Below, piece by piece: positions 42,353 to 50,763 of a stretch of 60,542 nt of DNA. The stretch lies in NCBI RefSeq assembly GCF_019049245.1, contig NZ_JAGMUK010000013.1, positions 1 to 60,542 of the forward strand, in the 5' to 3' direction. The notes below the pieces were generated by a model. That model ran no database searches. It saw only the letters and a program-made list of their open reading frames with translations, and was not told the DNA's origin. The stretch comes from Streptomyces sp. AC555_RSS877. GTDB lineage: Bacteria > Actinomycetota > Actinomycetes > Streptomycetales > Streptomycetaceae. Within the stretch, counting starts at the first letter, position 1, and each line of letters opens with the position of its first letter. The translations under genes and the position numbers were made by a program.

Positions 42353-43309
42353 ATGTGCCCTTCTCCGCCGCCTGACGCGAACGCCTGGCGCGACCAGCCC
42401 TGGCGACGTCGTCCCCGAAGCCCGCGTGGCCCCAGAGGGCCCAAGCGCCTCAAGCATCCCTGGATTACCGCAGTCCTCGTGATTTTCGTTCTTCTTGTGG
42501 GCCTGGGCGGCCTCGGGGCGCTGCTTGATGGGGGCCAAAAGGGCACCTCCGGCACGACTGCGCCGACGGAGACCTCCGCGACTCAGCCGTCCGAGAACCC
42601 TCATCCCGACTCGCCCGCAGGTACGACGAAGCCGCCTGCCGAGCCCTCCGACGACCCCGCGGCGACGCCGACCACGAAGCCCAAGCCACCCTCGACAGCT
42701 CCGCCGGGCGTGGTGGTGCTCCGCGTTATCGACGGTGACACCCTCGAGGTGCGCGGCGACGGCGGGGTCCTGCCGAGGGACACCGTGGCCCGGGTCCGGC
42801 TTCTGGAGATCGATACCCCGGAGCGGGGTGCCTGTTTCGCTGACGAGGCCACCGCCCGCACCGCCACTCTCCTGCCGCCGGGCAGCCATATCCGCGCCGA
42901 ACGGGACGTCGAACTCACAGACCGCTATGACCGGTACCTGCTGTACGTGTGGAACGCGCAGGGCACCTTCGTCAACGAGTCCCTCGTCCGCAGCGGTCAC
43001 GCCGAGGCGGTCCTCTACCCGCCCAACGACAAGTACTGGACCAGGATCTCTGACGCCGAAAACGCCGCCCAGCAGGCCGGAGCCGGCCTGTGGACCGCCT
43101 GCCCCGAGCAGCCGGAGACCTCCACGTCTCCCCCGGACTCACCTGATTCCGCCCCGGACACCCCGGGACGCCCAGACCTCCCGGACGGGCCTCCCGCCGG
43201 TGCGCCCGATGTGGACTGCTCGGACCTGCCAGGCCCCGTCTGGGTCGGCCCCGACGACCCGCACCGCCTTGACCGAGACGGTGACGGCATCGGCTGCGAG
43301 GCCGACTGA
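42353..43309 (+). CDS. Membrane-anchored or secreted thermonuclease with excalibur motif
   Basis: This is a 318-residue protein. It has a basic N-terminus, one membrane helix ('WITAVLVIFVLLVGLGGLGA'), a Pro/Thr-rich linker, then a staphylococcal-nuclease domain ('VIDGDTLEVRGDGG', 'RLLEIDTPERG', 'AERDVELTDRYDRYLLYVW', 'FVNESLVRSGHAEA'). A Pro/Asp-rich spacer leads to the excalibur Ca-binding end ('DVDCSDLPG' and 'HRLDRDGDGIGCEAD'). It cuts extracellular DNA or RNA. The start is ATG 42353 behind GGAGGG. The key Asp/Glu/Arg positions of the nuclease appear conserved. Confidence 0.9.
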   Translation: MCPSPPPDANAWRDQPWRRRPRSPRGPRGPKRLKHPWITAVLVIFVLLVGLGGLGALLDGGQKGTSGTTAPTETSATQPSENPHPDSPAGTTKPPAEPSDDPAATPTTKPKPPSTAPPGVVVLRVIDGDTLEVRGDGGVLPRDTVARVRLLEIDTPERGACFADEATARTATLLPPGSHIRAERDVELTDRYDRYLLYVWNAQGTFVNESLVRSGHAEAVLYPPNDKYWTRISDAENAAQQAGAGLWTACPEQPETSTSPPDSPDSAPDTPGRPDLPDGPPAGAPDVDCSDLPGPVWVGPDDPHRLDRDGDGIGCEAD

Positions 43310-43379
43310 TCCGCTGACAGACCCGCGGTGCCAATAGCGCATGCTGCGAATACTGCCCATCCACCAGTTGGAGGGCGGC

Positions 43380-43745
43380 GTGGAGCCAGCCGAGTACCGC
43401 GTGTGGGTGCGCGCACCCGAGCACGTACGCCCCGTTGGCGGCGTCTCGTACGACGCCGTGCCCACCGAGCCCCTGGAGCAGCCCTCACCGGTACGTGAGG
43501 CCCTGGGACCGCGCCGACCCTCCGGGTGGGTCCTGCAGAAGCTGAGCGGCGGCCACGGGCCCGGCCAGGCTGTTCTGCACGCTCGGGACTGTGACGAGGC
43601 GCCAGAAGGCGCGCCGGTGCTGGAGCTGGAGCGCGCCCTGGACGCTGCCGAGAAGGCCGGCGTCCGGCTGTGTGCGCTGTGCGGCGCGGCGGCCGAACTG
43701 GACCCCGTGCTGCGGGGCTTCGACCACATCGGCGACGACAGCTGA
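43380..43745 (+). CDS. DUF6233-like hypothetical protein
   Basis: This is a 121-residue protein beginning at GTG 43380 behind TTGGAGGG, though an ATG at 43341 is in frame. 'YRVWVRAPEHVRPVGGVSYD' and 'LGPRRPSGWVLQKL' resemble Streptomyces plasmid-type DUF6233 proteins. A His-Ala-Arg-Asp-Cys followed by 'LCALCG' could bind a metal. The function is unknown. Confidence 0.55.
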   Translation: MEPAEYRVWVRAPEHVRPVGGVSYDAVPTEPLEQPSPVREALGPRRPSGWVLQKLSGGHGPGQAVLHARDCDEAPEGAPVLELERALDAAEKAGVRLCALCGAAAELDPVLRGFDHIGDDS

Positions 43746-43853
43746 CCTGACGTTCACTCTCCGGGATGACCTGGGGCAACAGCCGCGTACGGGTTGTGCG
43801 TCAGATACGCAACGAGCCGCACGCGGGGGCAGGTGCACGATCAGCCTGCGGGG

Positions 43854-44453
43854 ATGGACAAGTTGATCGAGTTGGCGAGCACGCTCGTTTCGGGGGCGTT
43901 CATCGCCGTCCTCGCGACGTGGCTGACCAACCGCTCCCGCAACCGCCAGGAGCAGCAGGCCGAGATCGGCGCCCTGCGGGTGCAGGCCGACGCGATGACG
44001 GTGGCGGTGGCGGAACTGCAGGGCGCGGCCGCCGCCAACCGACTGCTGTGGGAAGGCCCGGCTGAACGGGCACGGTCGTTCCTGCTGGCCGTCCTCGCCT
44101 TCGCCGGGGGCGCCGCCCGGGCCCGGATCGCCGGCGGCACAGACAATTTGAGCGGCCTGGTGGGTCTCGGGCAGGCGGCGGAACTGCTGAGCTGGGACCG
44201 ACGGGCGACCAAGCAGACCGTGGCCGCCGTGCGGGAGCCGCTCGCCCGGGCTGCCGCCGCGGCGGCCCCGCTGATGCGCTACCCCGATCCGGCCGTCGCC
44301 GCCACCACCGAGCAGCTGCTGGGCGCTTGCGGGGACGTGGAGAACACGGCGCAACTGGAGGCGGCACTGGAAGCGTTCGGGCAGGCCGTCCGCGCGGCCA
44401 CCGCACCGCGCCCGTCCTGGTGGGCCCGGCGGCGCGGCGTCCCGGCGGAATGA
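43854..44453 (+). CDS. Membrane-anchored helical protein
   Basis: This is a 199-residue protein from ATG 43854. The N-terminal helix 'LASTLVSGAFIAVLATWLTN' is a membrane anchor. A coiled-coil stretch 'NRQEQQAEIGALRVQADAMT' and Ala-rich helices to the end follow. No family is recognised. A bidirectional hairpin separates it from the convergent small gene. Confidence 0.6.
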   Translation: MDKLIELASTLVSGAFIAVLATWLTNRSRNRQEQQAEIGALRVQADAMTVAVAELQGAAAANRLLWEGPAERARSFLLAVLAFAGGAARARIAGGTDNLSGLVGLGQAAELLSWDRRATKQTVAAVREPLARAAAAAAPLMRYPDPAVAATTEQLLGACGDVENTAQLEAALEAFGQAVRAATAPRPSWWARRRGVPAE

Positions 44454-44483
44454 CGGCCGACCCCTGGCTGCCCACGGTGCCGG

Positions 44484-44517
44484 GCTGCGGACCCGCAGGT
44501 GAGTGCGGGCCCGCAGC
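44484..44517. terminator. Bidirectional hairpin
   Basis: The arms 44484-44497 and 44504-44517 pair over 14 bases with one mismatch around a 6-base loop, between two convergent genes. Confidence 0.78.
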
Positions 44518-44521
44518 GAGA

Positions 44522-44722
44522 TCAGCGGCGGGTCTCCCACCACAGGATCAGCAGCGTCACCGCGCCGCTGCCCAGCTTGTAGGCGACACCCTGCAGGAAT
44601 TCGCGCGGGATGTTCTGTCCCTGTTGACTGATCCATTTCCGCAGGCGGCGCACGATGCCGGTGCGTCGCCTGACCCAGCGGAACGGGTGCTTGGGCTGGT
44701 CTTTCGCGTTACTCTCGTCCAT
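44522..44722 (-). CDS. Small basic membrane-associated protein
   Basis: This is a 66-residue protein from ATG 44722 behind GAGAGGAA. A strongly basic region ('FRWVRRRTGIVRRLRKW') is followed by a hydrophobic end ('LGSGAVTLLILWWETRR'). It is probably peripheral to the membrane. The function is unknown. Confidence 0.55.
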   Translation of the reverse strand: MDESNAKDQPKHPFRWVRRRTGIVRRLRKWISQQGQNIPREFLQGVAYKLGSGAVTLLILWWETRR

Positions 44723-44757
44723 ACGGAGTTCCTCTCGTTACAGGCGTGCTGGAACAC

Positions 44758-44825
44758 CGCGCAAGGAGCCCTCCCAACTCAGAGGCCTAGGAAACCTGTT
44801 GGGACGTAGGGGCTCCTTTTGCGCG
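44758..44825. terminator. Long interrupted hairpin with a T-tract
   Basis: CGCGCAA-GGAGCCC-(t)-CCCAAC on the left (44758-44778) pairs with GTTGGG...GGGGCTCC-TTTT-GCGCG on the right (44798-44825) with small bulges. It lies after the stop of the minus-strand sigma operon and before the small gene on the same strand. Confidence 0.65.
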
Positions 44826-44901
44826 TTCAGGAAGTCTATCGACGGCCGCCTGAATCGAATGTCGACTTGGCGTCATGGTTCGGCTGGAACCGTACGAATG
44901 C

Positions 44902-45570
44902 TCAGCGGCGGGTGAAGTCATGCAGTAGGTCGGCGAGGCGCTGGTCGGGGCGCTGGACGATGATGCAGGAGTCGTCCTTCGCGGTGGCCAGGCGGTCCAC
45001 CTCCATCTCGAGTCCCCCGGTGGGGGCGTTGGCGAGGCTGGTGCCGGTCCTGCGTACGTACATCGCGACGGCCTCCAGCGTGTCGAGGAAGGTGCCGTCG
45101 GGGGCCTCGGAGTCGAGGACGTCGTCGGTGACCACGTGCAGCCAGTGCCGCGCCTCGCGGGACTCGCCCAGGGCGAGGTGGTGCAGGTGCAGGCAGTACG
45201 CGGCGGCGCGGTGGCCGGCCCCGGCGGCGAGCTGCCACCAGAACTGGGCGCTCTCTCGGTGGTCGGTCAGGTGGAGCAGGCACGCGAAGACGAGGGCTCC
45301 GTCGACGTCCAACTGGTCCACGGTCACCGCGTCGGGTTCCTGGGCGAGGCGGTCCACGTGGTCGGCGGCGTCGGGCTTGTTGAGGATCCAGCGGCACACC
45401 ACGGACAGCCGCTGTCCTGCCTGGGTGGCGCGGACGGTGTCCGGGTGCGGCTTGGCCGCGACGGCGGCCGCGTCGGCGGCGAGGCGGCGCAGAGCAGCGC
45501 CGACATCGAAGCCGTCACGCGGTGCGGTGGGGATGCGGGCGTCGGCCAGAAGTTCGTCGATGGCGGTCAC
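44902..45570 (-). CDS. Helical-repeat partner of a sigma factor
   Basis: This is a 222-residue soluble protein of helical pairs resembling TPR/Sel1-like packing ('ALVFACLLHLTDHRESAQFW', 'AGHRAAAYCLHLHHLALGES', 'LDTLEAVAMYVRRTG'). It is the second gene after an ECF-like sigma gene, with an ATGA start/stop overlap, so it is very likely its regulator or effector. No membrane segment or zinc anti-sigma motif (HxxxCxxC) is present. Confidence 0.65.
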   Translation of the reverse strand: MTAIDELLADARIPTAPRDGFDVGAALRRLAADAAAVAAKPHPDTVRATQAGQRLSVVCRWILNKPDAADHVDRLAQEPDAVTVDQLDVDGALVFACLLHLTDHRESAQFWWQLAAGAGHRAAAYCLHLHHLALGESREARHWLHVVTDDVLDSEAPDGTFLDTLEAVAMYVRRTGTSLANAPTGGLEMEVDRLATAKDDSCIIVQRPDQRLADLLHDFTRR

Positions 45571-46169
45571 TGTCCTGTCCCCTTTTTGTTCTTGGCGGGA
45601 GCCGCCGGCAGGTCAAGGCGGATGCGCAGGCGTTCCTTGCCCTTGCGGCCGTGGTAGTCGACGGTGCGGGTGTCCAGGCCCATGTAGCGGGCGATCCGCT
45701 TGGTGGGGTAGCCGAGCAGGTGGCGCAGGACGATTACGGTGAACTGGCGGGTGGGCAGCTCCAGGATCGCCTCGTACAGGCCGCCGGCACTGCTGTTGAG
45801 CTCCAGCTGGCTGCGGACCGCCTCGAGGTTCTGCGCTATCGGGCCGTTGATGAGGAACGCCGGCGGGCGTCCGTCCTCTTCGAGGCGGCGGGTGACGCCG
45901 CGGTGCAGTACAGCGAGCGTCTGCTGTTCGAGGTCGCCCTGCTGCAGCAGCTCGTTCCAGCCTCCGAGGATCTCCAGGAACACCTGGTGGACCACGTGTT
46001 CGGCGGTGCGACGGCTGCCGAGGTGGATCTCCGCGAAGTCGTGGAAGAACTCCTGGTGCCCCAGGTAGAAGCCCTCGAAGTCGAGGGGCAGATCGGGCGG
46101 GGCCTGGACGGGCTGGCCGTGGCCGCCGTCCTGAGGCGATGCGTCAGTGGTGACGTCGCCGTTGCCCAT
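45567..46169 (-). CDS. Sigma-70 family (ECF-like) RNA polymerase sigma factor
   Basis: This is a 200-residue protein. Residues 35-110 correspond to region 2 ('FYLGHQEFFHDFAEIHLGSR', 'AEHVVHQVFLEILGGWNELL'). Residues 135-185 form region 4 with an HTH ('LPTRQFTVIVLRHLLGYPTK', 'RIARYMGLDTRTVDYHGRKG'). It directs polymerase to a dedicated set of promoters and is probably held by its coupled partner. The start is at ATG 46169. Confidence 0.83.
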   Translation of the reverse strand: MGNGDVTTDASPQDGGHGQPVQAPPDLPLDFEGFYLGHQEFFHDFAEIHLGSRRTAEHVVHQVFLEILGGWNELLQQGDLEQQTLAVLHRGVTRRLEEDGRPPAFLINGPIAQNLEAVRSQLELNSSAGGLYEAILELPTRQFTVIVLRHLLGYPTKRIARYMGLDTRTVDYHGRKGKERLRIRLDLPAAPAKNKKGTGQ

Positions 46170-46727
46170 GCAGTCCTCCAGGCGGTGAACACCGGTCCTC
46201 TTCGTTGAGGCCGGCGGGATCGGACGCGGGCCAACTCACCCGCGTGAGCGCCCCGTTGGATCGGGCTCTCACGCTCCACCCTGGCGTTTTTCGGGTCCTG
46301 AAACTCATACGACCCTCGGAAATCGTGACTCTGCGATCTTCTCCATAAACGGAACGTGATTACGATGTTAGCTCATGGGTTCGAGAACGGGCCTTGAGCT
46401 GCGACGACAGCTCGGGCGCGGAAGTTCGCATTTCAAGCACCGTCGGACTCGTGGCACAGCTCACACTGCGCTCGGTACTGCGTGGACATCCCGTGAAGCG
46501 CAAGCCGTCACAGACGGCCGTGTGCGCACAGAACCGATCTGCCGTCACCCGATCGAGGGGGGCGTCGCTGCTGACCCCCGGTGCCTGCGAGCCTCGCCGA
46601 AAGGCCCCTGGCGACGGGTGACTTACCGCCAGGCGGGTGAGCCAACGGCCAAATCCCGCACGGGAGGAGACCGTGCCCGGTACGAAGATCGCGGATCTGT
46701 TGGTTCTCTTCGAGAGGAACCCTGCCT
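46170..46727. other. Divergent control region
   Basis: This is the intergenic DNA between the sigma operon (minus) and the HNH nuclease gene (plus). The stretch 46300-46380 is A+T-richer and probably holds promoters. No gene is supported. Confidence 0.5.
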
Positions 46728-47396
46728 GTGCGTCTCCCCCACGCCGTTGGCGCCGCGGTCGCCGTCGTTTCCACGCTCGCCGTTCTGCTCACCCCGGGTG
46801 CCGCGCACGCCGCGCCCGGCGACACGATCGCTCTGCCCGTCCGCGACGCCCTCACCGCACTCGCCGTCCAAGCCGAGGACCGCACCGGCTACGAGCGCAC
46901 CAAGTTCCGCCACTGGATCGACGCCGACCGCGACGGCTGCAGCACACGCTTGGAGGTCCTGATCGAGGAGGCCATCACCGCCCCCGAACAGGGCGCGAAC
47001 TGCGCACTGACCGGCGGTTCCTGGTATTCGCCGTACGACGACACTTACTTCGCCCAGGCCCGCGCTCTCGACATCGACCACCTGGTCCCGCTTGCCGAAG
47101 CATGGGACTCCGGCGCCTCTGCCTGGACCAGCGTCGAACGCCAGGCGTACGCCAACGACCTCTACGACGCCCGCGCGCTGATCGCAGTGTCCGCGGCCAG
47201 CAACCGCTCCAAGGCCGACCAGGACCCCACCGCCTGGCAGCCCCCGGCCACCGGCTACCGCTGCTCCTACGCGACCGACTGGGTCGCAATCAAGACCAGG
47301 TGGAGCCTCGCCGTCGACCCCGCCGAACAGACAGCGATCTCCGACATCCTCGACACCTGCCCCAACGCGCCCATCAAGGTCACCCTCGCCCGCTGA
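46728..47396 (+). CDS. Secreted HNH-type nuclease (DUF1524)
   Basis: This is a 222-residue protein with a Sec signal peptide (residues 1-29, 'VGAAVAVVSTLAVLLTPGAA' then Ala-His-Ala-Ala). The DUF1524/HNH core has 'ALDIDHLVPLAEAWDSGAS' (catalytic His after Asp), 'NDLYDARALIAVSAASNRSK' (Asn and Lys of the motif) and a Cys pair that may form a disulfide. It cleaves nucleic acid outside the cell. The start is GTG 46728 behind GAGAGG. It is a single gene. Confidence 0.88.
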   Translation: MRLPHAVGAAVAVVSTLAVLLTPGAAHAAPGDTIALPVRDALTALAVQAEDRTGYERTKFRHWIDADRDGCSTRLEVLIEEAITAPEQGANCALTGGSWYSPYDDTYFAQARALDIDHLVPLAEAWDSGASAWTSVERQAYANDLYDARALIAVSAASNRSKADQDPTAWQPPATGYRCSYATDWVAIKTRWSLAVDPAEQTAISDILDTCPNAPIKVTLAR

Positions 47397-47589
47397 CCTG
47401 CGCATAGGCCTGTGAAGGGTCCCCGAAAACCATGGTTCGTGGACCCATTTGGCGTCTGACGGCTCCGGCACGGCCGGCCGGATATGCGGCCCATGAGACG
47501 GCTGGTCGGCCTGTAGACAGCAGGTGGGCGCTCTTTCGCTGTTGCCTTGCTGGGACTGATCCTGGTGTCGGGCACATAGAGGGGGAGCT

Positions 47590-48387
47590 ATGGAGGCCGA
47601 ACGCATCCGGGTCATGGTGACGGTGAAGGCGTACCCGACTCTGTCGCGGCAGTACAACGAGACGGTCTGCGTCGCCGGGGTCCGGATGGACACCGAGCGG
47701 CCGGAGCATGTGCGGCTGTTCCCGGTCCCGTTCCGGGACATGGAGCAATCCAAGCAGTTCAAGAAGTACGACATCATCGAGATCGACGTCACCGGTCACT
47801 CCCGGGATGACCGGCCTGAGAGCCGGCGACCGGTGCTGGATTCGCTGGAGGTCGTCGGCCACGTATCCAGCGACAGGTCCTGGGAACGGCGGGCCGAGTG
47901 GGTACGTCCGCTCGTCGCGGCCTCGCTGTGCCAGATCAAGCGGGAGCAGGAGGCGAACGGCACATCCTTAGGGGTGTTCCGGCCCGCTGAGATCAAGAGC
48001 TTTCGGCTGGTCAAGGCCGATGACCGATCCGCCTGGCAGGACATGATGGCCTCGCAGATGAACATCTTCGACCAGGAGCGCAAGGCGTTGGAGGCATTGC
48101 CTTACCGGTTCGTCTACAGCTTCCGCTGTGATGACGAACGCTGCAGAGGACACGATATCGGGCTGCTGGACTGGGAGGCGGGGGCGGCGTACTTGAAGTG
48201 GCGTCGCCTGTATGCACCGGGGGTGCTGGAGGACAAAATTCGGCAGCGGTGGTTCACCGAGATCGCCGGGCCGCAGCGGGACCTGCACTTCTTCGTCGGC
48301 AACCTGCACAAACGACCCCACCAGTTCATGCTGCTGGGAGCGTTCTACCCGCCGCACGGGGTGATGGACCGCTTCCAGCTCTTCTAG
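47590..48387 (+). CDS. Conserved partner protein of DUF488 genes
   Basis: This is a 265-residue protein. 'MVTVKAYPTLSRQYNETVCV' with 'EHVRLFPVPFRDME' and 'FKKYDIIEIDVTGHSRDDRP' matches a family often found beside DUF488 genes (recalled). 'FRCDDERCRGHDIGLLDWE' later carries a Cys-x-x-x-x-Cys-x-x-His metal-site pattern. The biochemical function is unknown, and nucleic-acid modification or defence has been supposed. It starts at ATG 47590 behind GAGGGGGAG. It converges on the DUF488 gene with a 4-base overlap of the ends. Confidence 0.72.
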   Translation: MEAERIRVMVTVKAYPTLSRQYNETVCVAGVRMDTERPEHVRLFPVPFRDMEQSKQFKKYDIIEIDVTGHSRDDRPESRRPVLDSLEVVGHVSSDRSWERRAEWVRPLVAASLCQIKREQEANGTSLGVFRPAEIKSFRLVKADDRSAWQDMMASQMNIFDQERKALEALPYRFVYSFRCDDERCRGHDIGLLDWEAGAAYLKWRRLYAPGVLEDKIRQRWFTEIAGPQRDLHFFVGNLHKRPHQFMLLGAFYPPHGVMDRFQLF

Positions 48388-49076
48388 CCCAGGGCGGCCA
48401 CTTGCAGGCCGTGATCGGCCCGGGCCATGTCACAGATGACCTTGCGATGGCAGCGGTCCTCGTCCTGCTCGAAGCACAGCACGGCCACCGTCTCCTTCGC
48501 CGCCAGGGCGAAGAGCTCATCCAGAGCCTGCGGTGCGGGGTCCTTGTCGAGCAGTCTCCGGAAGACGGCTCGACCCTCCGTGGCCCGTCCCTCCCAGAAC
48601 GGCGGGCGGTTCTCCTTGGGGTTGCCCAGCGCCCGCAGATGTCGGTAGTCGATGCCGGCCTCCGCCAGCGTGCCGGTCAGCTTGGTCTTGCTGAAGCCCG
48701 GCTTGCGGCTGAGGGGCGTGAGCCGCACATCGGCCACTGTCCTCACGTTGCGGGCCAGCAGCTGCTCAACGAACTGCTCAATGTTTCGCCCTTCGTACCC
48801 CGCCGACACGATCCCGGCGCCTTCGGCGCCCCGCGCTTCCCGCACCAGTTCGTCGACCGACACGCCGAAGGCGTCGGCCAAGGCCGCCACGGTGAACAGT
48901 CCCGGATTGGACGTGGTCTCAGCCTCGATACGCTCGAGCGTCCGCGGAGAGATTCCCGCGAGATCCGCCAAATGTGCGCGGCTCCAGTCTCGCTGCGACC
49001 TGAGTCGGCGCAGGTGCATAGCCAGCCGCTTGCCTTGTGCTCGCTGCAGCGCATCCGTCGTGGGTCGTCCCGCCAT
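48384..49076 (-). CDS. XRE regulator fused to a DUF488 domain
   Basis: This is a 230-residue protein. An XRE HTH spans residues 15-70 ('WSRAHLADLAGISPRTLERI', 'FTVAALADAFGVSVDELV'). A DUF488 domain follows ('VSAGYEGRNIEQFVEQLL', 'RTVADVRLTPLSRKPGFSK', 'YRHLRALGNPKENRPPFWEG', 'VAVLCFEQDEDRCHRKVICD'). DUF488 proteins have a conserved Cys/His end seen here. The XRE fusion suggests self-regulation or DNA recruitment. The partner gene is convergent rather than co-directional, and the ATG at 49076 is preferred. Confidence 0.82.
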   Translation of the reverse strand: MAGRPTTDALQRAQGKRLAMHLRRLRSQRDWSRAHLADLAGISPRTLERIEAETTSNPGLFTVAALADAFGVSVDELVREARGAEGAGIVSAGYEGRNIEQFVEQLLARNVRTVADVRLTPLSRKPGFSKTKLTGTLAEAGIDYRHLRALGNPKENRPPFWEGRATEGRAVFRRLLDKDPAPQALDELFALAAKETVAVLCFEQDEDRCHRKVICDMARADHGLQVAALG

Positions 49077-49274
49077 GGCCACCGATCCTAGGGCCCATTG
49101 AAATAGGTGGGCACACCGGGTGTTCGCTGACTGCAACGAGAACGCCACCGTCCGATTCCGCTCACTTCCAGCACTGTGACTGACCTCCACTCCTTCGGGT
49201 GAGGCGCCCTGGCGGTGCTGGGGCAGGGTCAGTACGTTCCCCTGGACTTGATGATCGAGGGGGAGGACCAACGG

Positions 49275-50030
49275 ATGAGCGAGCGCGGCGCGTTACGGGG
49301 TCTGCGCGTCCTGATGTGGGTGGTGATCGCCGTCGAGGTGCCGGTGTACCTGGTGTGGCTGGTCCAGGTCGGCTACCTGACGGGGCAGGAGCTGCCCCGC
49401 GGTGACGTCGCGCGGTGGGCGCCGCCCGTGCTGCTGCCGCCGGCGGCCGTGCTGTTTTGCGTGATGGCGGGCTGGACGTGGTGGCTGAGCGTGGTGGCCG
49501 GCACCCGTTCGTCGCTGCGGGAGGGGTGGATCGTCGCGTCGCTGGTGTTCGTAGCGGTCAGCTCGGTGTTTTGCGGGGTGGCCTCGGTCGACGACCCGTC
49601 GGTGTCGGTGGGCCTGCTGAGCGCCGCCGTGACCGGGCTCGGCATGATCGGGCTGTTCTTCATCCCGGCCGCCGCCTCCCGCCAGATGCCGGACGTCATC
49701 CGTCGGCGCGTAGCGGAGCGGCGTGCCGGGTACGACGAAGAGGCTGCTGGCAAAGCGCTCAGGAAGGCTGCTGAGCTGTGTTCAAGCAGAAGATGGCCGA
49801 CGGGGAGCAGGACGACCCCGGCAGCCCGTGACCGTACAGCGGTTCGCCGCGTTGGACACGGCAGCGCGTGTATGAACACCCCCCGCGGATACGCGTGTGA
49901 GGCCCCGCACCGGCGCAGCAGCGCATGGCGGGGCCTCACAGGTATCACCGGCTATCAACGCCCGAGACTCGCATTTGACGTCAGGACAGGCGGTTGGGGA
50001 GGGGATGCGGAATGGACTTGGCCATGGTGA
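49275..50030 (+). CDS. Four-TM membrane protein
   Basis: This is a protein of up to 251 residues from ATG 49275 behind GGGGGAGGA. Residues 10-150 contain four hydrophobic helices ('VLMWVVIAVEVPVYLVWLVQ', 'PPVLLPPAAVLFCVMAGWTW', 'GWIVASLVFVAVSSVFCGVA', 'LLSAAVTGLGMIGLFFIPAA'). After residue 170 the composition turns Arg/Thr/Ser-rich. A second frame gives 'VFKQKMADGEQDDPGSP' and a stop near 49830, so the true end may be there (a frameshift or a different stop). The last 50 bases overlap the convergent acetyltransferase gene. Confidence 0.55.
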   Translation: MSERGALRGLRVLMWVVIAVEVPVYLVWLVQVGYLTGQELPRGDVARWAPPVLLPPAAVLFCVMAGWTWWLSVVAGTRSSLREGWIVASLVFVAVSSVFCGVASVDDPSVSVGLLSAAVTGLGMIGLFFIPAAASRQMPDVIRRRVAERRAGYDEEAAGKALRKAAELCSSRRWPTGSRTTPAARDRTAVRRVGHGSACMNTPRGYACEAPHRRSSAWRGLTGITGYQRPRLAFDVRTGGWGGDAEWTWPW

Positions 50031-50763
50031 TGGCGCTGATCGTGCTGAGGCCGCGTTCTTCGTAGCAGAAAGTCATGTTCCAGCGATGATGTTGAAGTCG
50101 CTCGCGTTCGCGGCGGAGGGCATTGTCGAGGGTGGTCATGCCGGGGTCGAGGATCCAGGTGCCGTCGTTGTACGGCGTGAAGCCGATGCGTGACCATGCG
50201 CGCCCCAGGCTGGCGCAGGCTTGTTGGTGGTTGGTGTTGTCGTCGCGTTCCAGTGGGCCGGGAAAGAGCGCGATGACGCCGGCTCCGTGGTTGAGGTAGT
50301 CCAGGGCCATCCCTGTCAGGTAGACGCCGAGGCCATGTCCGCGCAGGCGCCGGTCGATGGTGACCTTATCCACGATGGTCGCCTTGCCGGGCAAGGCGAG
50401 GAGCTCGTGGAGGTCGTCGCGCAGGTCGCCCGTCTTCTCGTCGTAGAGGGTCTTGCCGATCCGGTAAAGGTCGGAGCTGAGGGTGTCAAAGCTGTGCACG
50501 ATGTTGGCGACCCGGTATTCATCGGCCACGCAGAACCGGGCTGACCCGAAGCTGGTGCCTGGCCCGGCGTCCTCTTTGACGTGCATGCCGACGTCCCAAT
50601 ACTGCACGCCGTCTTCGCCCAGGGGGTCGATCCAGTGTTCGCTGCTATAGGTGAGGATCATGTCGTCGACGCCGAGGCATTCGACGATAGGTGGATGGTG
50701 CATGTGGGCCTGTACCTGGGCTTGCGTGGGTACGGCGGGTGGGCTGCTGCCGAGGTCGGTCAC
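49981..50763 (-). CDS. GNAT-like acetyltransferase coupled to an SMC-like ATPase
   Basis: This is a 260-residue protein with the GNAT acetyl-CoA motif 'VTIDRRLRGHGLGVYLTGMA' (R-x-x-x-G-x-G) and a following 'LDYLNHGAGVIALFPGPLE'. An N-terminal extension of about 90 residues has 'DPLGEDGVQYWDVGMHVKED'. ATGA overlap with the upstream ATPase (50760-50763) means joint translation. The substrate could be the ATPase or a phage/host molecule, and nothing decides it. Confidence 0.75.
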   Translation of the reverse strand: MTDLGSSPPAVPTQAQVQAHMHHPPIVECLGVDDMILTYSSEHWIDPLGEDGVQYWDVGMHVKEDAGPGTSFGSARFCVADEYRVANIVHSFDTLSSDLYRIGKTLYDEKTGDLRDDLHELLALPGKATIVDKVTIDRRLRGHGLGVYLTGMALDYLNHGAGVIALFPGPLERDDNTNHQQACASLGRAWSRIGFTPYNDGTWILDPGMTTLDNALRRERERLQHHRWNMTFCYEERGLSTISAITMAKSIPHPLPNRLS

